From NCBI GenBank assembly GCA_030015575.1, contig JASDDO010000028.1, forward strand, positions 25,089,154-25,153,153: 64,000 nt of DNA, given 5' to 3'. This DNA is from Agapanthus africanus. Its lineage: Eukaryota; Streptophyta; Magnoliopsida; Asparagales; Amaryllidaceae. The notes beneath the pieces are model-generated. The model did no database searches and was not told where the DNA came from. It was given only the letters and a program-made list of their open reading frames with translations. This document shows positions 10,410 through 22,469 of the stretch, piece by piece. The stretch's first letter is position 1, and each line of letters starts with the position of its first letter. The position numbers were made by a program, and so were the translations under genes.

Positions 10410-13400
10410 TCATGGAATTAGCAGTATCTTCCCAACATGAGCACTGCTCTCCATAAGTTTGTGGGCTTCGGCTGTTTCAGAGAGAGGAAAAGACTTATAA
10501 ACAACAGGCTTCACTTTCCCGGCTTCTATAGCTGGCCACACATGCTTCTCAACCTCACGAACAATCTCCGCTTTTTTCTCCGGGGTTCTGCTCCTCAGTC
10601 CCGCAGCTGAAATCACAGTAAGCATAACTTGTTGAGTGAGAATGAAGTAGATAGATGAACACTATTTACAAAGATTTCTAAGTCCCCGAAACTCTCTGTT
10701 ACTCTCAACAAACAACTGAAGTGGTATAAGGAAACTCGATCATGAATATATAACTTAACTCCAAAATTTTGTCATCTAACCTGTTTGCTTTGTTTTTGGA
10801 GTCGAAATAACTGCATTCATCTTGGCATAAATTTTAAAAAGCACGATAATTGAAAATCCACTCTAATTTTAATTTCCACAGCTGCAAATAGAGCGGAAGA
10901 CATGGAGTCGATAATTATGACCAACCAAACAATATTTTACTAGACCAACTTTTTAAAGCAAACTCAAGGGCACACGTACTCTAGAATAACTCCTAAAAAC
11001 ATCCAACACTTTACTTGTGTTTTTTTTTTCTTTTTTAAATTAATGGAATTACAGGTAACAGTTCTTCTCATAGTCACATAATTCGCGAATTATTCGGTGC
11101 ATTCGTGAATTTTTAATCGGTCGATTAAATCTCCGATTTAATCGCCGCTAGTGAATGCTTCGAATAATTCACGAATAATTCGTGAATTATTCAAATAAAC
11201 AGTGAATAATTCACAAAAACAACGAATAATTCGCAGCATTAAAACCCAGCGTCTCATCTATTAATTTCTTGCTCGAAATCCTTTCCGAACATTTCTCGAA
11301 TACTTGCCCGAATACTTGCCGATTTTTTCCGAATAGTTCCCTGAATCCGAATTTTCGACCTCGCCGAATAATTCCCGAATCATGAATTTGTGACTATGGT
11401 TCTTCTTAATAGCAAAAAATGGTTATCATAACTCCAAAGAAAACAGAGCCTACTTTGGCTGTACCAGTTCTACTGGTCTGCATAACAATTGAATATGATT
11501 AGGGAAAATTGTTCCTTGGCCTAATTTGGAGATACAATTTATTTTTAAATCCATAAAATTCCAAAATTATGAAAAAACCCGAAAATATATTTTGACATTG
11601 TTTTAAACCCAAACCTTGATTTGTATACATATTTATATATGCATTGCTTATAATACCATTTAAATATTTTTATGATATTAGAATATGGGATTTTTTGGAT
11701 TTCTCAAGAAATTAGAACATGAGTTTTTTTTATTATGTACATATAGTTTTCCATGGCTTCCTTATTATTCTCTTTATCATTATTTGCCCTGTCTTTTTTC
11801 TAAACCATCTTTTTTCTAAACTCATCTTCTTCATTGTTACTTGCATTCTCTATTATTTCGTGCCCTAGTTTTTTACTGATTTCCCCCTTTAGTATCGACT
11901 GCCCTAATTTCCGTCTTCCTTCCCTTTTTCATTCACAAATCCATCCTTCTCATGGGAGTGAAGATGCCAGAAACATAAGAGGAGATTGACGGCGTGGGAG
12001 TTGAGATAGAAGAATCAGGACAATTGAATAAAAATTAGGAATTTGAAGGGGGAAATGTAGAAATTGAAAATGGTGATGGGGGAATTGAAGGAATTGAATT
12101 GGATATGAGGATTTTAAAACGGAGATGAAAATTTAGGGAGAGAATATTGGCGAGAAAAAAATGAGGAATTAGGAAAGAAGCACCAAGGAAGAAACGAACC
12201 ATAGTAGGTAATAATTTTTTTGAGAGAATAATCATGTGTATTTGATTAAAAAAACGGGGGTAAACCTGGAATTTTTACAAAAAATTCTAAGTATAAAAAT
12301 CATAATCTATTTTGGGCTTCAAACATCCATATTTTGCAAGTATTGGGTTTTCCCACAATTTTGAAAATACGTGGATTTAAAAATAAGTTATCTCTCTAAA
12401 CTAGGCCCGGAAACAATTTTCCCATATGATTAAGATCATCCCTAGGTATTTGGTCGTAGAAAGCACAAAGATATATTTTGCTTTAGTCAATTATAAGCAT
12501 GAATTGTAAGTTTGAATATTCTATAACTATGAGTGCTGGTGCCAATTCCAAGTTTTAATATAGCCAGATTCTTTCTAAATTATTTACAAGGCTTGATTCC
12601 TAAAAACTACTAAAAACTTTGGATCTGTTCCAAGTAACTACCAAATTCTTTGAAAATTACAGAAAACCACCAAATGTACGGAAACTTGTAAAATTAGTAA
12701 AACCATAAACTACCAAACTTGTTTAGTAAATGTTCAACAAACTACCAAAACTATTTAGCAAGTATTTAATAAACTACCAAACTTGTTTACTAACTATTCG
12801 ATACCAAACTAATTTAAAAAAGTTTAAAGATGTCCTTCCACTTTGATAGTTTTATGTAATTATCAAAGAAGAATATGGAAGTTGCTTGCCACAGCCCCTA
12901 CGTTTTTTGTAGTTCTTGGGAATTAAGCCTATTTATAATTATGTTTTTCAAAATGCAGTCAAACCCTTTTTTGTAGTTCTTGGGAATTAAGCCTATTTAT
13001 AATTATGTTTTTCAAAATGCAGTCAAACCCATAAAAGTATTCTAATTCCCAGCACATACAAACATGAACCTGAATATCAGTTGAAATAATTTTGTTTAGT
13101 ATTCAAACTTATCCAAATTTGCAAGAATTGTAAATTTTGCAATCTTTGATTCATATAAATAAGACCTTAAAGCAAAATGGGACTGAAATTCTGATAGCTT
13201 GAACAGTAAGGCGTCTAGCAAACAAAGATGCAAGGTTCACTTGAGTATTTACGCCTCCCATAAAACCAAGAAGAAAAAGCCTCCCATCCATATTTAAGCT
13301 GTCAAGGTTGCGCTGAAAGTAAGGGCCACCAACATTGTCAAGTATAACTTCGACACCTGCACCAATTGGAACTTCAAGTCTTGAGCTTTTTTTTTCTTTG

Positions 13401-16400
13401 GTTAAGGAATATGGAAAACGTCAATAATAATCTAGGAAGCACAGACACTTCCTTTTTCTCATCATGTCCAAGTCGAACACGCATCCGAAACACGTGAACT
13501 TGATTACGACACTGGAAACCATCTCTGACACGTTTGAGCCGTGTCGGGCAATATTGACCATGTTAGACACTTTGATTTAGATATGAATGACTATAATACT
13601 TTTGTGGGAAGAGAATAGTACATATTGCAAACCTCTCTTGATAAATGAGGCTAAGTGTAAAGTTTCAAAATAAGGCAATTCGTGTCTATGAAAGATCTAT
13701 TTAAGTGGTAACAATCTGTTTTGTTTAAATCTTATGGATTACACTTATTATGTGCTACTGTTGGTGCATATATTTGTATACTTAATGCATGCTCAAGGAA
13801 TTATATGAGTGAAAACAAAAGTTGAATAACATTTGTTGTGCTTTTAAAGCTACATTGTTTCATGTCTTTGTTGTAATAATTATATTTCGTTTAATACACA
13901 TAACTAATTATAAATTGATAATTAATGTAGATGTGCCGCTGTGTCCTAGCTTTTACAAATTTTGTCATGGCTCGTGTTGTGATCGTACCCATGCTTCATA
14001 GACAGTAACTTTACCCAATAACATTTCATGGACTGTATGAAATGAGATATGTTACAAATTGGAGTGTAGAGTTAAGCATTAAGCATCTCCAAAATATTTT
14101 TTTACCGCTTAAAAGACTTGATTACAAAGTTGCAAAACATGTTGATAAAGCTTCTATCATCAGTAACAAGACAGTAATTTATGCCGTAGAAATTATATTC
14201 ATCTTAAGTACTTGAACCAAAATTGCAACACAAAACAGATATAATTTAGGACAACCAAAGATGGAGAACTTTTTTAATAATCATTAATTAATCTTGGCAT
14301 TTCTTTCAGCCCAAAAGTTTTGAGATTGCTGATATAATGACCAAAGTTGTAAAATCATGATATGCATCGTATATCGTTTTTGCTTCTGTATCATACCGTA
14401 TATCGTACCGTATTGTATATCGTAAGATATGATAATCACTTATGTAATAACTAAGCAATTAGGCATATCACTATATTTTCTATAATTATATGATTAAATT
14501 AGTAATATGAGACGATAAATTAAAATAATTATAAAAAGTTTAGTATATCCCCAGTCACGCAACCGACACAATATACATAAATAAACAAAAAGTACACGAA
14601 ACATAAGTCAATTGAACAATCACAACACATAAATTAATTAGATAATCAAAATGGTGCTATAGTCGAAAAGTGTAATCCAGATGATATAGGCATAAGTTTC
14701 AAAAGTAGTAACATTTTCTAACTAAGTTCACACATCATAAATTAAAAACTTCTAAAAAATAACAAACAAAACTACTAATCAATTAATAGTCTCCTATTAA
14801 TTCAACGCCTATCATCATAGTCGATAAGGATGCTCTCATCTTCCTTATCTTTACTTTTGTATTCTACGAACTTCTCTTCTTTCGTCACTTCGACTATCTT
14901 CTTTTCTTTTTTGCAAGGTTTTTTTTCTGGAATAACATTCAAAATTTCGAGATCCTATCGAAAATTGGTTTAAAAAAACTAAGAATTTTAAAATTATTAA
15001 CAAAATAACTAGTGAACATAATATCATCATACCTCATTTCTTTTTTTCTTACCACTTGGTCCTCCTTTGTCAATTTTAAAGCATTCATGAATATCAATGC
15101 AAAAGGCGTCTTCTAGTAAGTAAGGACCTTTCTTCGCCGTAATCAATCATTGGATTCCTTATTCGATAAACAATTCGGATGATATGCCTCTTGTTTTGTA
15201 CTCTTTTTTTGTCTCATTTCTAGTTGCAGTTGCAAATTGTACTTAATATAAACCATGGCATTGAGTCTTAATTGTCTTAACTTATAACATATTTCTTCTT
15301 CATGCATGCACCCGAGGACGAGACCGGAGTTTCTAAAGTCTTATGTTATGCGGCTCAGATTAGTTAGGACTTTAGAGATGAGAAATTTTATATTTTAAAG
15401 ATCTTTAAACTTGATTTGGGAGAACCAAACTCGACCAAATAATAATGAGGTCGTTAAATATTGTATCAGAACAACGTATCATTTCGCAAGATATGTATCG
15501 TATATCGTAAGATATGATAGATTTTCTGATACAGAGGGCCGATATGTATCAAAAACCTTTCATATCGTATCGTAAGATATGTATTATATATCGTAAGATA
15601 TTAACAACTATGATAATGACATCAAAGATAAACTTAAGCATCATAGATTTCAAGAGAAGCATACCTTTTCCTCTGGTTTCTTCCTTGACCCGTGCAACAA
15701 AGTCTTCAGTCTTATAGTTAATGCAGACGTCGGCGCCAAATTGCTTGCAGGCATCTAGTTTTTCTTCATTTCCTGGAGGCGAATTGATTACAAGAAAGAA
15801 TTATATATTTCATGGGCAAAAATTTACACTTAGGGAGAGAAAGAAAAACAATATCAGACCTGCTGTTACAAAAACTCTTACTCCATTATATTTGGCAATC
15901 TGAGTAGCAAACGTGCCAATTCCACTTGAGCCCCCATGAATCTGCAATTCAACTAAGGATGTTAAGAAAATCATTGAAAAGAACTGCTACATTCGAAAGA
16001 TTTGTCTTAAAACGTCTGATTGTTTCAGCTTGCCATTTTCTATGGAAAAATTCAGTAGGATAAAATTTACATTAATCCAGACAGTTCGTCTTATTCTTGA
16101 CCGATTCAGCTAGCATTTGACAACATGCCATTGTATGTGATATGTCAACCTATCAATTCACGATTAGAAGGTTGTATATTCTGTTGAGGAAAATCTAAAT
16201 AAATACATTAGGAAGTAAGCTGAGCCTTTTTCTTTATTTTTGTTTGTTTGTTGTGTACGTGTTTTTCTTTTTTTCTTTTTTTTTCAGGAGGGCGGGGGGG
16301 GCTTAATGTTAGTGATCCATACCTACATTGAAACCTCTTGGTAAACAATAGTTGATGAAAGCATGACATTGGAAATGCAATGTTCTTTTTCTTTTTAGTT

Positions 16401-18594
16401 ACTTAGTTTATTTGTTTGCATAAGGCAAGTGTTATACTAACCCTAAAAGAATGCATTTGAAGCATCCATATAAAAACAAACGCCATAGCAGAACTGGTAT
16501 AACAAAGGAAATGTGCTCTCAATTTCACTAACTTCCAACTAAGTCGTGCGCTCATAATTTATACACTGATATTTCACTGTAGGTGGTTTTTCAGAATTTA
16601 TTATCCATCCTCCCTCCAAATTATCAACCAATAGTCTATCACAATTCACAAACAATAAGTTTTTCTAATTACCATCAAAGAATCTTAGTTAAAATTTTGT
16701 CGCCTGATTTGTAAAAACCAGGCAATCACTCTTTCCAATTAAATAATGATTTTTTTCGTGTAGAAAAATGTCTGAAACAAGGCATTGCAGAATTGGATCC
16801 AGTTCCAACTTTAGACTTTATCGTCATTATTTTAACTCAAAACAGAAGGGAGGGTTTAACCTGAAATTTGATTTAATGTAAGAGATCAGAGCATGGCACA
16901 GGTCAATCTCTGCTTAACAAAATCATAAAAAAACCATTAATTTAACTCAAACAGAACAGAGGGGGGGGGGGGAGGGTTTAACCTAAAATTTGATTTAATT
17001 TAGAAGACCAGAGTATGCCACATGTCAAGCTCTGGTTAGCTATTGACTCAACAATAACAAATGCAGAGTAATTTATACTGATAACTAAAACTTGAGGAAA
17101 ACAAAATAAAATAGATCTGGAACAGGATGAAATATGCTTACAAGGAAACTTTCCCCTGGTGAGAGCCGGCTTGTCATGAAGACGGTTGACCATACAGTGC
17201 ATGCTGCTTCAGGAAAACTCGCAGCTTCTATCAATGAGACACCTTGAGGGATGGGAAGGACTTGGCCAGCTTTTACCGCCACCTTCTCTGCATAGCCTCC
17301 CCCATTGAGAAGTGCACATACCTATGCAAGATTATGATTATATGACATGTTATTATTAACTGAAGGATCATAACATCAATGATCCTGCCAACACTTTGAA
17401 CACAAAAGATGATTAAATGCGGTTCTTTAAATTTGAGCAGCAATTGAGGTGGGCGAAAAGCCTTGATAGTGTCTAAGCTGTTGATTAACATGTTGTAAAA
17501 CAATTCCTAATTTCACATTTTCTTTTTCCTTATTTCCATTGACGCTGAGAACACAGCAGTTGGAGAACTTAACTTCATTTATTATGAGGAGTAAACCCTA
17601 GCGCAAGGAGTCATCACATGATCTAAAAATGATCAAGTAAATTTTTATAAACATCGACTACATGAAAGAATTTCTATTTTTTTATGATAATATTTTCTTT
17701 AAAAATAGTTATTTTATATAGTTAACTATTGGTTTAGTCAAGTATATTATTATAATTGGCATGTCATCTGATATACCGCTATTATATACCATCGGCGAAA
17801 GATAGTCGAGTTCATTTTGGATTTTTTTGAAAAAAGTGGGCATATTCCATAAAACATTGATTCATAAGAATGTAGTGGCCGCAAACACAACAACAACAAC
17901 AACAACTACTCGCCAAATTCTCAGTATAATCTCTTACATAATCAAATTTCAAATTAGCATGGAAAGAAGGGCACATACACCATCACTTATGTTTAAGTAA
18001 ATCTTCTTAGACTTGAAATATATATGTGTAGTGGTTTGTCTCCACCTAGTAGCTTTAAAGGACAACACATGTTATGGTAGTGATAACATTTCTATTGTTC
18101 GGTAGAGGAGAAAACTGTGGAACCTGATACCTTTTAATCAGTTCAATTGCCCCAATGAATACAGCAATTATAGCTAGGAGTTTTGATGGAGGGTGAGAAC
18201 GGAAGAAAGTTTCCATCCTCCGCCCCACTTTTAGCTTTCTAATAGTATAATAGACTGCAAAGATGATGATGATGTTCTGATTCATGTGATGCCAATTCCA
18301 CATTTTACATTTTTGACCGATCTTTATACCAGTGGTTCAATGAAGCTGAGCATTTGGAGCTAACTAACTAGGTTACTCTAATTTATACCACCATCTAATT
18401 AACATATTGATCTCACAATTTTTTCCCCATTTTTAAAGAAGTGAGATGTGATGAGCCATAGTTACTTATTGCTGGCTGAAAGAGCCACAGAAGCCCCTAA
18501 ATTTTGTATATGCAACATGGAAACTCAATGCTTCATATACTGCGGTTCATATTAAGATACAATTACAATTTTAGCTGATGCTATCTATTTCGAC

Positions 18595-18637
<43 letters not shown>

Positions 18638-19643
18638 TCCAAAATGTGAAGCAATCAAATGTGGCCCAAATACCATTTTGATACTTGACAGATATATACT
18701 GGTATACCCGCAGATGTGATCGATTCACTTTGGAATCAAATAAATACATGAGGAGGACTACGAATGTATATTACTTTAGTTTGGGAAAATTAAAATTGCC
18801 CTAATAATGCCTTAGAAGTGGAACAACAATGTTCAATGTATCCAGCCCCCAAAGCTTAAGCCCAATGTTACTTGGAATGCGGAACGTTATGGTACGCGGA
18901 TCGCCACTTGTTATGGAACCCAGTTCAGTAAGGGTAGTCTTCCTCTATATGCTTATATAAGACAGAAAACATAATTCTAGAAATTGAAGTATTTGTGGAT
19001 CGTTTGTATGTTTGTGTATGTATTGATCTATAATATACATATACATAATTCAACTTTTTTTTTTGCTAAGACATACATATTTTTTAGTATAATCTAACAT
19101 AAAACCAATTATATGTCTAATTTAACATAAGTTTTTAATAGGTTTGATCGGAACGGTGATTCTTCCTATCCGGAGTGCTAGTCTTCCTGAATTGGGAACT
19201 ATAGTTCCAATTTGCAATTCGCTAGTGGTATCGCGATTTATGGTAACATAGCTTAAGATCTCGACTTTACAAACAGAAACCAGATGCATTACTTAAACAT
19301 TCTGCTTAAAATTGTGCCCTAAGTCGACTAGCTCATAATCCCCATTCCCCACCACAAGAATCAAAATCCACACAAAAAACCCTAATTTTACCCGATCGCC
19401 GATCTTCCATCGAGAAACGGCACCGCCAACGGCGATGACAGTGCCGGAACACTCGAGGCCGAGGTAAGGGCTGTCGCCCTTCGGCGGCGGGTAGGTGCCC
19501 TTCCTCTGGCCGCAATCAGCGCGGTTGAGAGCGGTGGCGGCGACCTTGATGAGGACCTCGTCGTCTCCGAGGACGGGATCGTCTACTTCCAGGAGCTGGA
19601 GCACCTCAGGGCCGCCATGGCTCGTTATCACCACCGCCTTCAT
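10410..19643 (-). CDS. PIG3-type NAD(P)H quinone oxidoreductase, six exons
   Basis: Exons on the minus strand are 19643-19392, 17321-17142, 15941-15860, 15772-15665, 13356-13198 and 10606-10410. Together they make 978 nt, 325 codons plus TGA, the usual length for this family. The product is a zinc-free medium-chain dehydrogenase/reductase that reduces quinones with NADPH. The N-terminal GroES-like half begins MKAVVITSHGGPEVL. The Rossmann half has the nucleotide-binding loop HGGSSGIG at residues 146-153 and ends SSAHVGKILLIP. Exon 1 is GC-rich, the introns AT-rich and up to 2.6 kb. Donors and acceptors are GT/AG except after exon 5, where the frame requires CAAG followed by CTATC instead of GT. 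This is either a G-to-C change that damages splicing, a sequencing error, or a sign of an ageing gene. The reading frame itself is intact. Introns carry several transposons, listed separately. Confidence 0.93.
11069..11398. mobile_element. Non-autonomous hAT element (330 bp) in intron 5
   Basis: The ends are CATAGTCAC and GTGACTATG, flanked by a perfect 8-bp duplication GTTCTTCT (11061-11068 and 11399-11406), the size made by hAT transposases. The interior is rich in GAATAATTCG-type subterminal repeats on both strands and encodes nothing. A diverged copy in opposite orientation lies at 19850-20109, upstream of the same gene. Confidence 0.88.
11502..12423. mobile_element. Non-autonomous Mutator-like element (922 bp) in intron 5
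   Basis: The ends are GGGAAAATTG and CAATTTTCCC, inside terminal inverted repeats of roughly 90-100 bp that are recognisably similar. It is flanked by a perfect 9-bp direct duplication ATATGATTA (11493-11501 and 12424-12432). Long terminal repeats with a 9-bp duplication are the Mutator signature. No transposase was seen. The middle (about 11760-12240) differs in composition and could be captured host sequence, but I recognise no gene in it. Confidence 0.88.
12905..13032. repeat. 64-bp exact tandem duplication in intron 5
   Basis: Two adjacent copies, period 64 bp, starting near TTTTTGTAGTTCTTGGG and ending GCAGTCAAACCC, are practically identical, so the duplication is recent. Just upstream (about 12600-12870) is a looser array based on AAACTACCAAACTTG. 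Both lie within the intron with no visible effect on exons. Confidence 0.85.
13437..14006. repeat. Possible small DNA transposon in intron 4
   Basis: Begins GAAGCACAGACAC and ends GTACCCATGCTTC, an imperfect inverted pair, with a GACACG-rich interior near both ends. I found no convincing target duplication, so the limits and the superfamily are open. Confidence 0.35.
14342..15612. mobile_element. Non-autonomous hAT element (1,271 bp) in intron 4
   Basis: Left end CAAAGTTGTAAAAT and right end (reversed) CATAGTTGTTAATAT form an imperfect terminal inverted repeat. The flanks show a perfect 8-bp duplication ATAATGAC at 14334-14341 and 15613-15620. Both ends are rich in ATCGTATATCGTAAGATATG-type subterminal motifs. 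No transposase is visible. The block around 14810-15180 is CT-rich and of different texture and could be captured sequence. It sits only 45-50 bp from exon 4. Confidence 0.88.
16828..17038. repeat. Imperfect tandem duplication in intron 2
   Basis: A block of about 100 bp containing AGGGTTTAACCTGAAATTTG (near 16850) recurs near 16972 with substitutions. The copies are separated by a poly-G run at about 16963-16972. Intronic, no coding content. Confidence 0.7.
18602..18634. repeat. (CT)n microsatellite in intron 1
   Basis: About sixteen uninterrupted CT dinucleotides. Other simple repeats in the window are the ACA run near 17890 and TA runs at 26835-26856 and 50343-50391. Confidence 0.95.
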
Positions 19644-19700
19644 TGATGGAAACCCCTAGGGTTTTTTGAGCGACGAAGGCGAGTATTTTAAGTTGAGACG
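19644..19700 (-). promoter_or_regulatory. 5' leader and core promoter region of the quinone oxidoreductase gene
   Basis: On the minus strand AAACCCTAG (telo-box, 19664-19656) lies 13 bases before the ATG, a motif common in leaders of housekeeping plant genes. Further upstream TTAAAATACTC (about 19692-19682) could serve as a weak TATA. The transcription start is not determined. The ATG at 19643 is chosen because it begins the conserved MKAVVI N-terminus. Confidence 0.45.
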
Positions 19701-19849
19701 CAAGTGATTTGGTGAAATTTGGGTTGGGAACGGGGGGTGCCGGGGTGGGGGGAGAGGGGTTGCTGTTCTCTTGTCTTTGTCTTTGTCGCATCATCGGTGA
19801 CGGGATTTTGCGATGGTCCCCAAGAATATCTTATTAGGATAAGTAATTT

Positions 19850-20109
19850 TTTTGCCGGTTATTCATTATATTTCGGCGAGATCGAAAATTCGGATTCGGG
19901 AATTCGGCAAATGTTCGTGAAATGTTCGATTTCGAGCAAGAAATTAATATATGAGACATTAGGTATTGATTTTGTGAATTATTCGTTGTTTTTTTGAATA
20001 ATTCGTGAATTATTCGATGCGTTCGGCAACGGCGATTAAATTGCGATTGATCAAAAATCCGCGAATTATTCGCGAATTCGCCGAATAATTCGCGAATTTT
20101 GTGACTATG
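19850..20109. mobile_element. Degraded hAT element copy upstream of the quinone oxidoreductase gene
   Basis: The right end TTTTGTGACTATG at 20109 and the interior GAATAATTCGCGAATT repeats match the intron 5 element at 11069-11398 in opposite orientation. The left end has decayed beyond recognition (about 19850), so no target duplication can be shown. It lies within about 210-470 bp upstream of the start codon. Confidence 0.65.
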
Positions 20110-20676
20110 GTTATTAGGGTATTTTAATGGAATAAAATTCCTTTAAAACAATCTTTTAAGGTATTTTATTGTAAAAGTTTACTTTAATATATTTTAGTGA
20201 AAAAATACAATAGTTGAAGGTATTTTAGAGGAATTTACCTGATCTTATTATTGATTAGAAATGAGCCACCATGGTCGATGATGTCCGCTAAAACGGTTGT
20301 GACCTTCATGCCTATTTGATCCTACCTACCCAATGTTGCAATACCTATGGACCATGGGTATATTATGTCTGATTTTTAGGGTACATATTTGTGACTATAT
20401 GGATTGAATCGGAAAAAGGATTTACTATACATGGTTCGGATATATTGATATAGTTCTTTATTTTTTTTTCCCTCCCAAACCGGACATGGTTTACTCATTT
20501 TCTATGCTAATTTTTGTCAATGCCTGAAACATATATACTTCGCAGACCACCATGTCATGGAAGCAGGCATGTGAGATGCATGTGGAGCTCAATATCCCAC
20601 CATAATAAATTAACTATTTCATTCACGCCACTTGCATTGTCTGCGTCTCTATAGTTTTATTTCCCAATCGTTTTAT
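20110..20676. other. Intergenic AT-rich DNA, no gene seen
   Basis: No coding frame, RNA gene or clear repeat limit was recognised between the hAT relic and the LTR structure beginning at 20677. Confidence 0.5.
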
Positions 20677-21506
20677 TGTTGAAATTGATTGCAAATTCGG
20701 AGCCTGACATCAAGAGCCCGAAAGCCAAAAACTCGGAGGCACATGCATAGTGCATACAAGTGCAGCACGTACGGAACGCGGTACGTGCGGCTAGACGTGC
20801 GCAAAAGGCACCCATGAGGTTTTGAGTAGAAATATGTTTAGAGAAGATTTAATTAATCTAATTAATAAAACTCCCAAACTTATCTCTATTTTAAACTAAT
20901 CTCTCGATCTTCTCTCTAAACCTATATGTATATTAATTAATTGATCCCTATATGTATATTAATTAATTGATCAGGGATCAATTAATTAATATACATATAG
21001 ATATCGATCTTATCTCTAAACCTATATCTATATCTATATGTATATTAATTAATTGATCCCTAATTAATTAATATTAACTCTGTAAACCTATATCTATATC
21101 TATATGTATATTAATTAATTGATCCCTAATTAATTAATATACATATAGATATAGATATAGGTTTAGATATATAGGTTTAGAGAGAAGATCGAGAGATCTT
21201 ATTAATTAATATACATATAGATATAGATTTAGAGAGAAGATCGAGAGATTAGTTTAAAATAGAGATACGTTTGGGAATTTAATTAATTAGATTAATTAAA
21301 TCTTCTTTAAATATATTCCTACTCAAAATCCCATATCTGTTTCTTATGCATGTCCAGCCGCACGTACCGCGTTCCGCGCGTGCTGCACGCCTAACCGCAC
21401 GTACCGCATTCCGCGCGTGCTGCACTTGCATATACTATGCACGTGCCTCCGAGTCTTGGGCTTTTAGGCTTGTTCTCGGGCTCCGAATTTGCAATCAATT
21501 TCAACA
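20677..21506. repeat. Two copia LTR copies in inverted, tail-to-tail arrangement (830 bp)
   Basis: The left limit reads TGTTGAAATTGATTGC on the plus strand. The right limit is the same sequence on the minus strand, directly adjoining a copia polypurine tract. The arms are imperfect (small indels and substitutions) and share GGCACGTGC-type and GAACGCGGTACGTGCGG blocks, followed by AT-rich palindromes (ATTAATTAATTGATC) around 20900-21230. The right arm carries an extra internal 38-bp duplication (near 21355-21425). A single LTR should not be palindromic over its full length, so this is probably two LTRs, one truncated, in opposite orientation. Confidence 0.75.
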
Positions 21507-22469
21507 ATCTCCACCTTGATTCAAATTCGTAAAATCTCTGCACTTTCATGAAAAAACTTGGAATTCTGCAATTCGTCGTCTCTAGCTTTTATCAAACAAT
21601 TAGGAAAATCAAGTCTAAGCAAAACTTGAATTTGGAATCTGGGACCACTTTCGTAAATACGTCCGCTGGATTTTCATGGGTACCAATCTTCGTAAGCGAA
21701 GTAACATTTTTCTCGTTCTCCAAAAAGAAATCTTTCACATCGATATATTTAGTTTTCGAACTATAAGCCTGAAGCTCCACCAAGTGAATCGTGCTCTGAC
21801 TGTCACAAAACACCTCCGTGAAATCCTGCGGAACACCCATACCACCCATCAATCCACGTAAATATATGGCCTCCTTGACAGCCTCCGTAGCAGCTATCAA
21901 CTCTGCCTCTGTCGTCGATAATGCGACAATGGACTGCAGCATCGATTTTCATGACACTGCGCTAGTGCCTAATGTAAATACGTAACCCGCCGTAGATCTC
22001 CGTCTGTCCTTATCACCAGCAAAATCTGAGTCACACTACCCTGTCACAATACAACCATCCGTACTTTCTCTACTGAATAACAAGTCGAACCCCGTAGTAC
22101 CCCTCAAGTACCTCAGAATTCACTTTACAGACTGCCAATGATTCTTGCCCGAATTAGCCATGTATCGGTTGACCATCCCTACTGCATGTGCAATGTCTAG
22201 ACGCGTGCAAACAATCATATACATCAAACTGCTTACTGCACTCGCATATGGCACTCTAGACATGTACTCCCTGTCCGTATCCGACCCTGGTGATAACTTC
22301 ACCGAAAGCATGAAGTACGCCACTAAAGGAGTAGACACGGGTTTTGCCTTTTCCATCCCATATCAAGCGAGAACTTTCTCGATATATTGTTCTGTCTTAG
22401 TCGCAATTCACCACGCTTGCTCTCCCTAACAATCTCCATACCAAGTATTTTCTTCGTAGCCCACAAATC

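Noticed and set aside
19606..19794. 62-codon frame over the quinone oxidoreductase leader
   Set aside because: Different frame from the conserved protein and overlaps the leader; no similarity.
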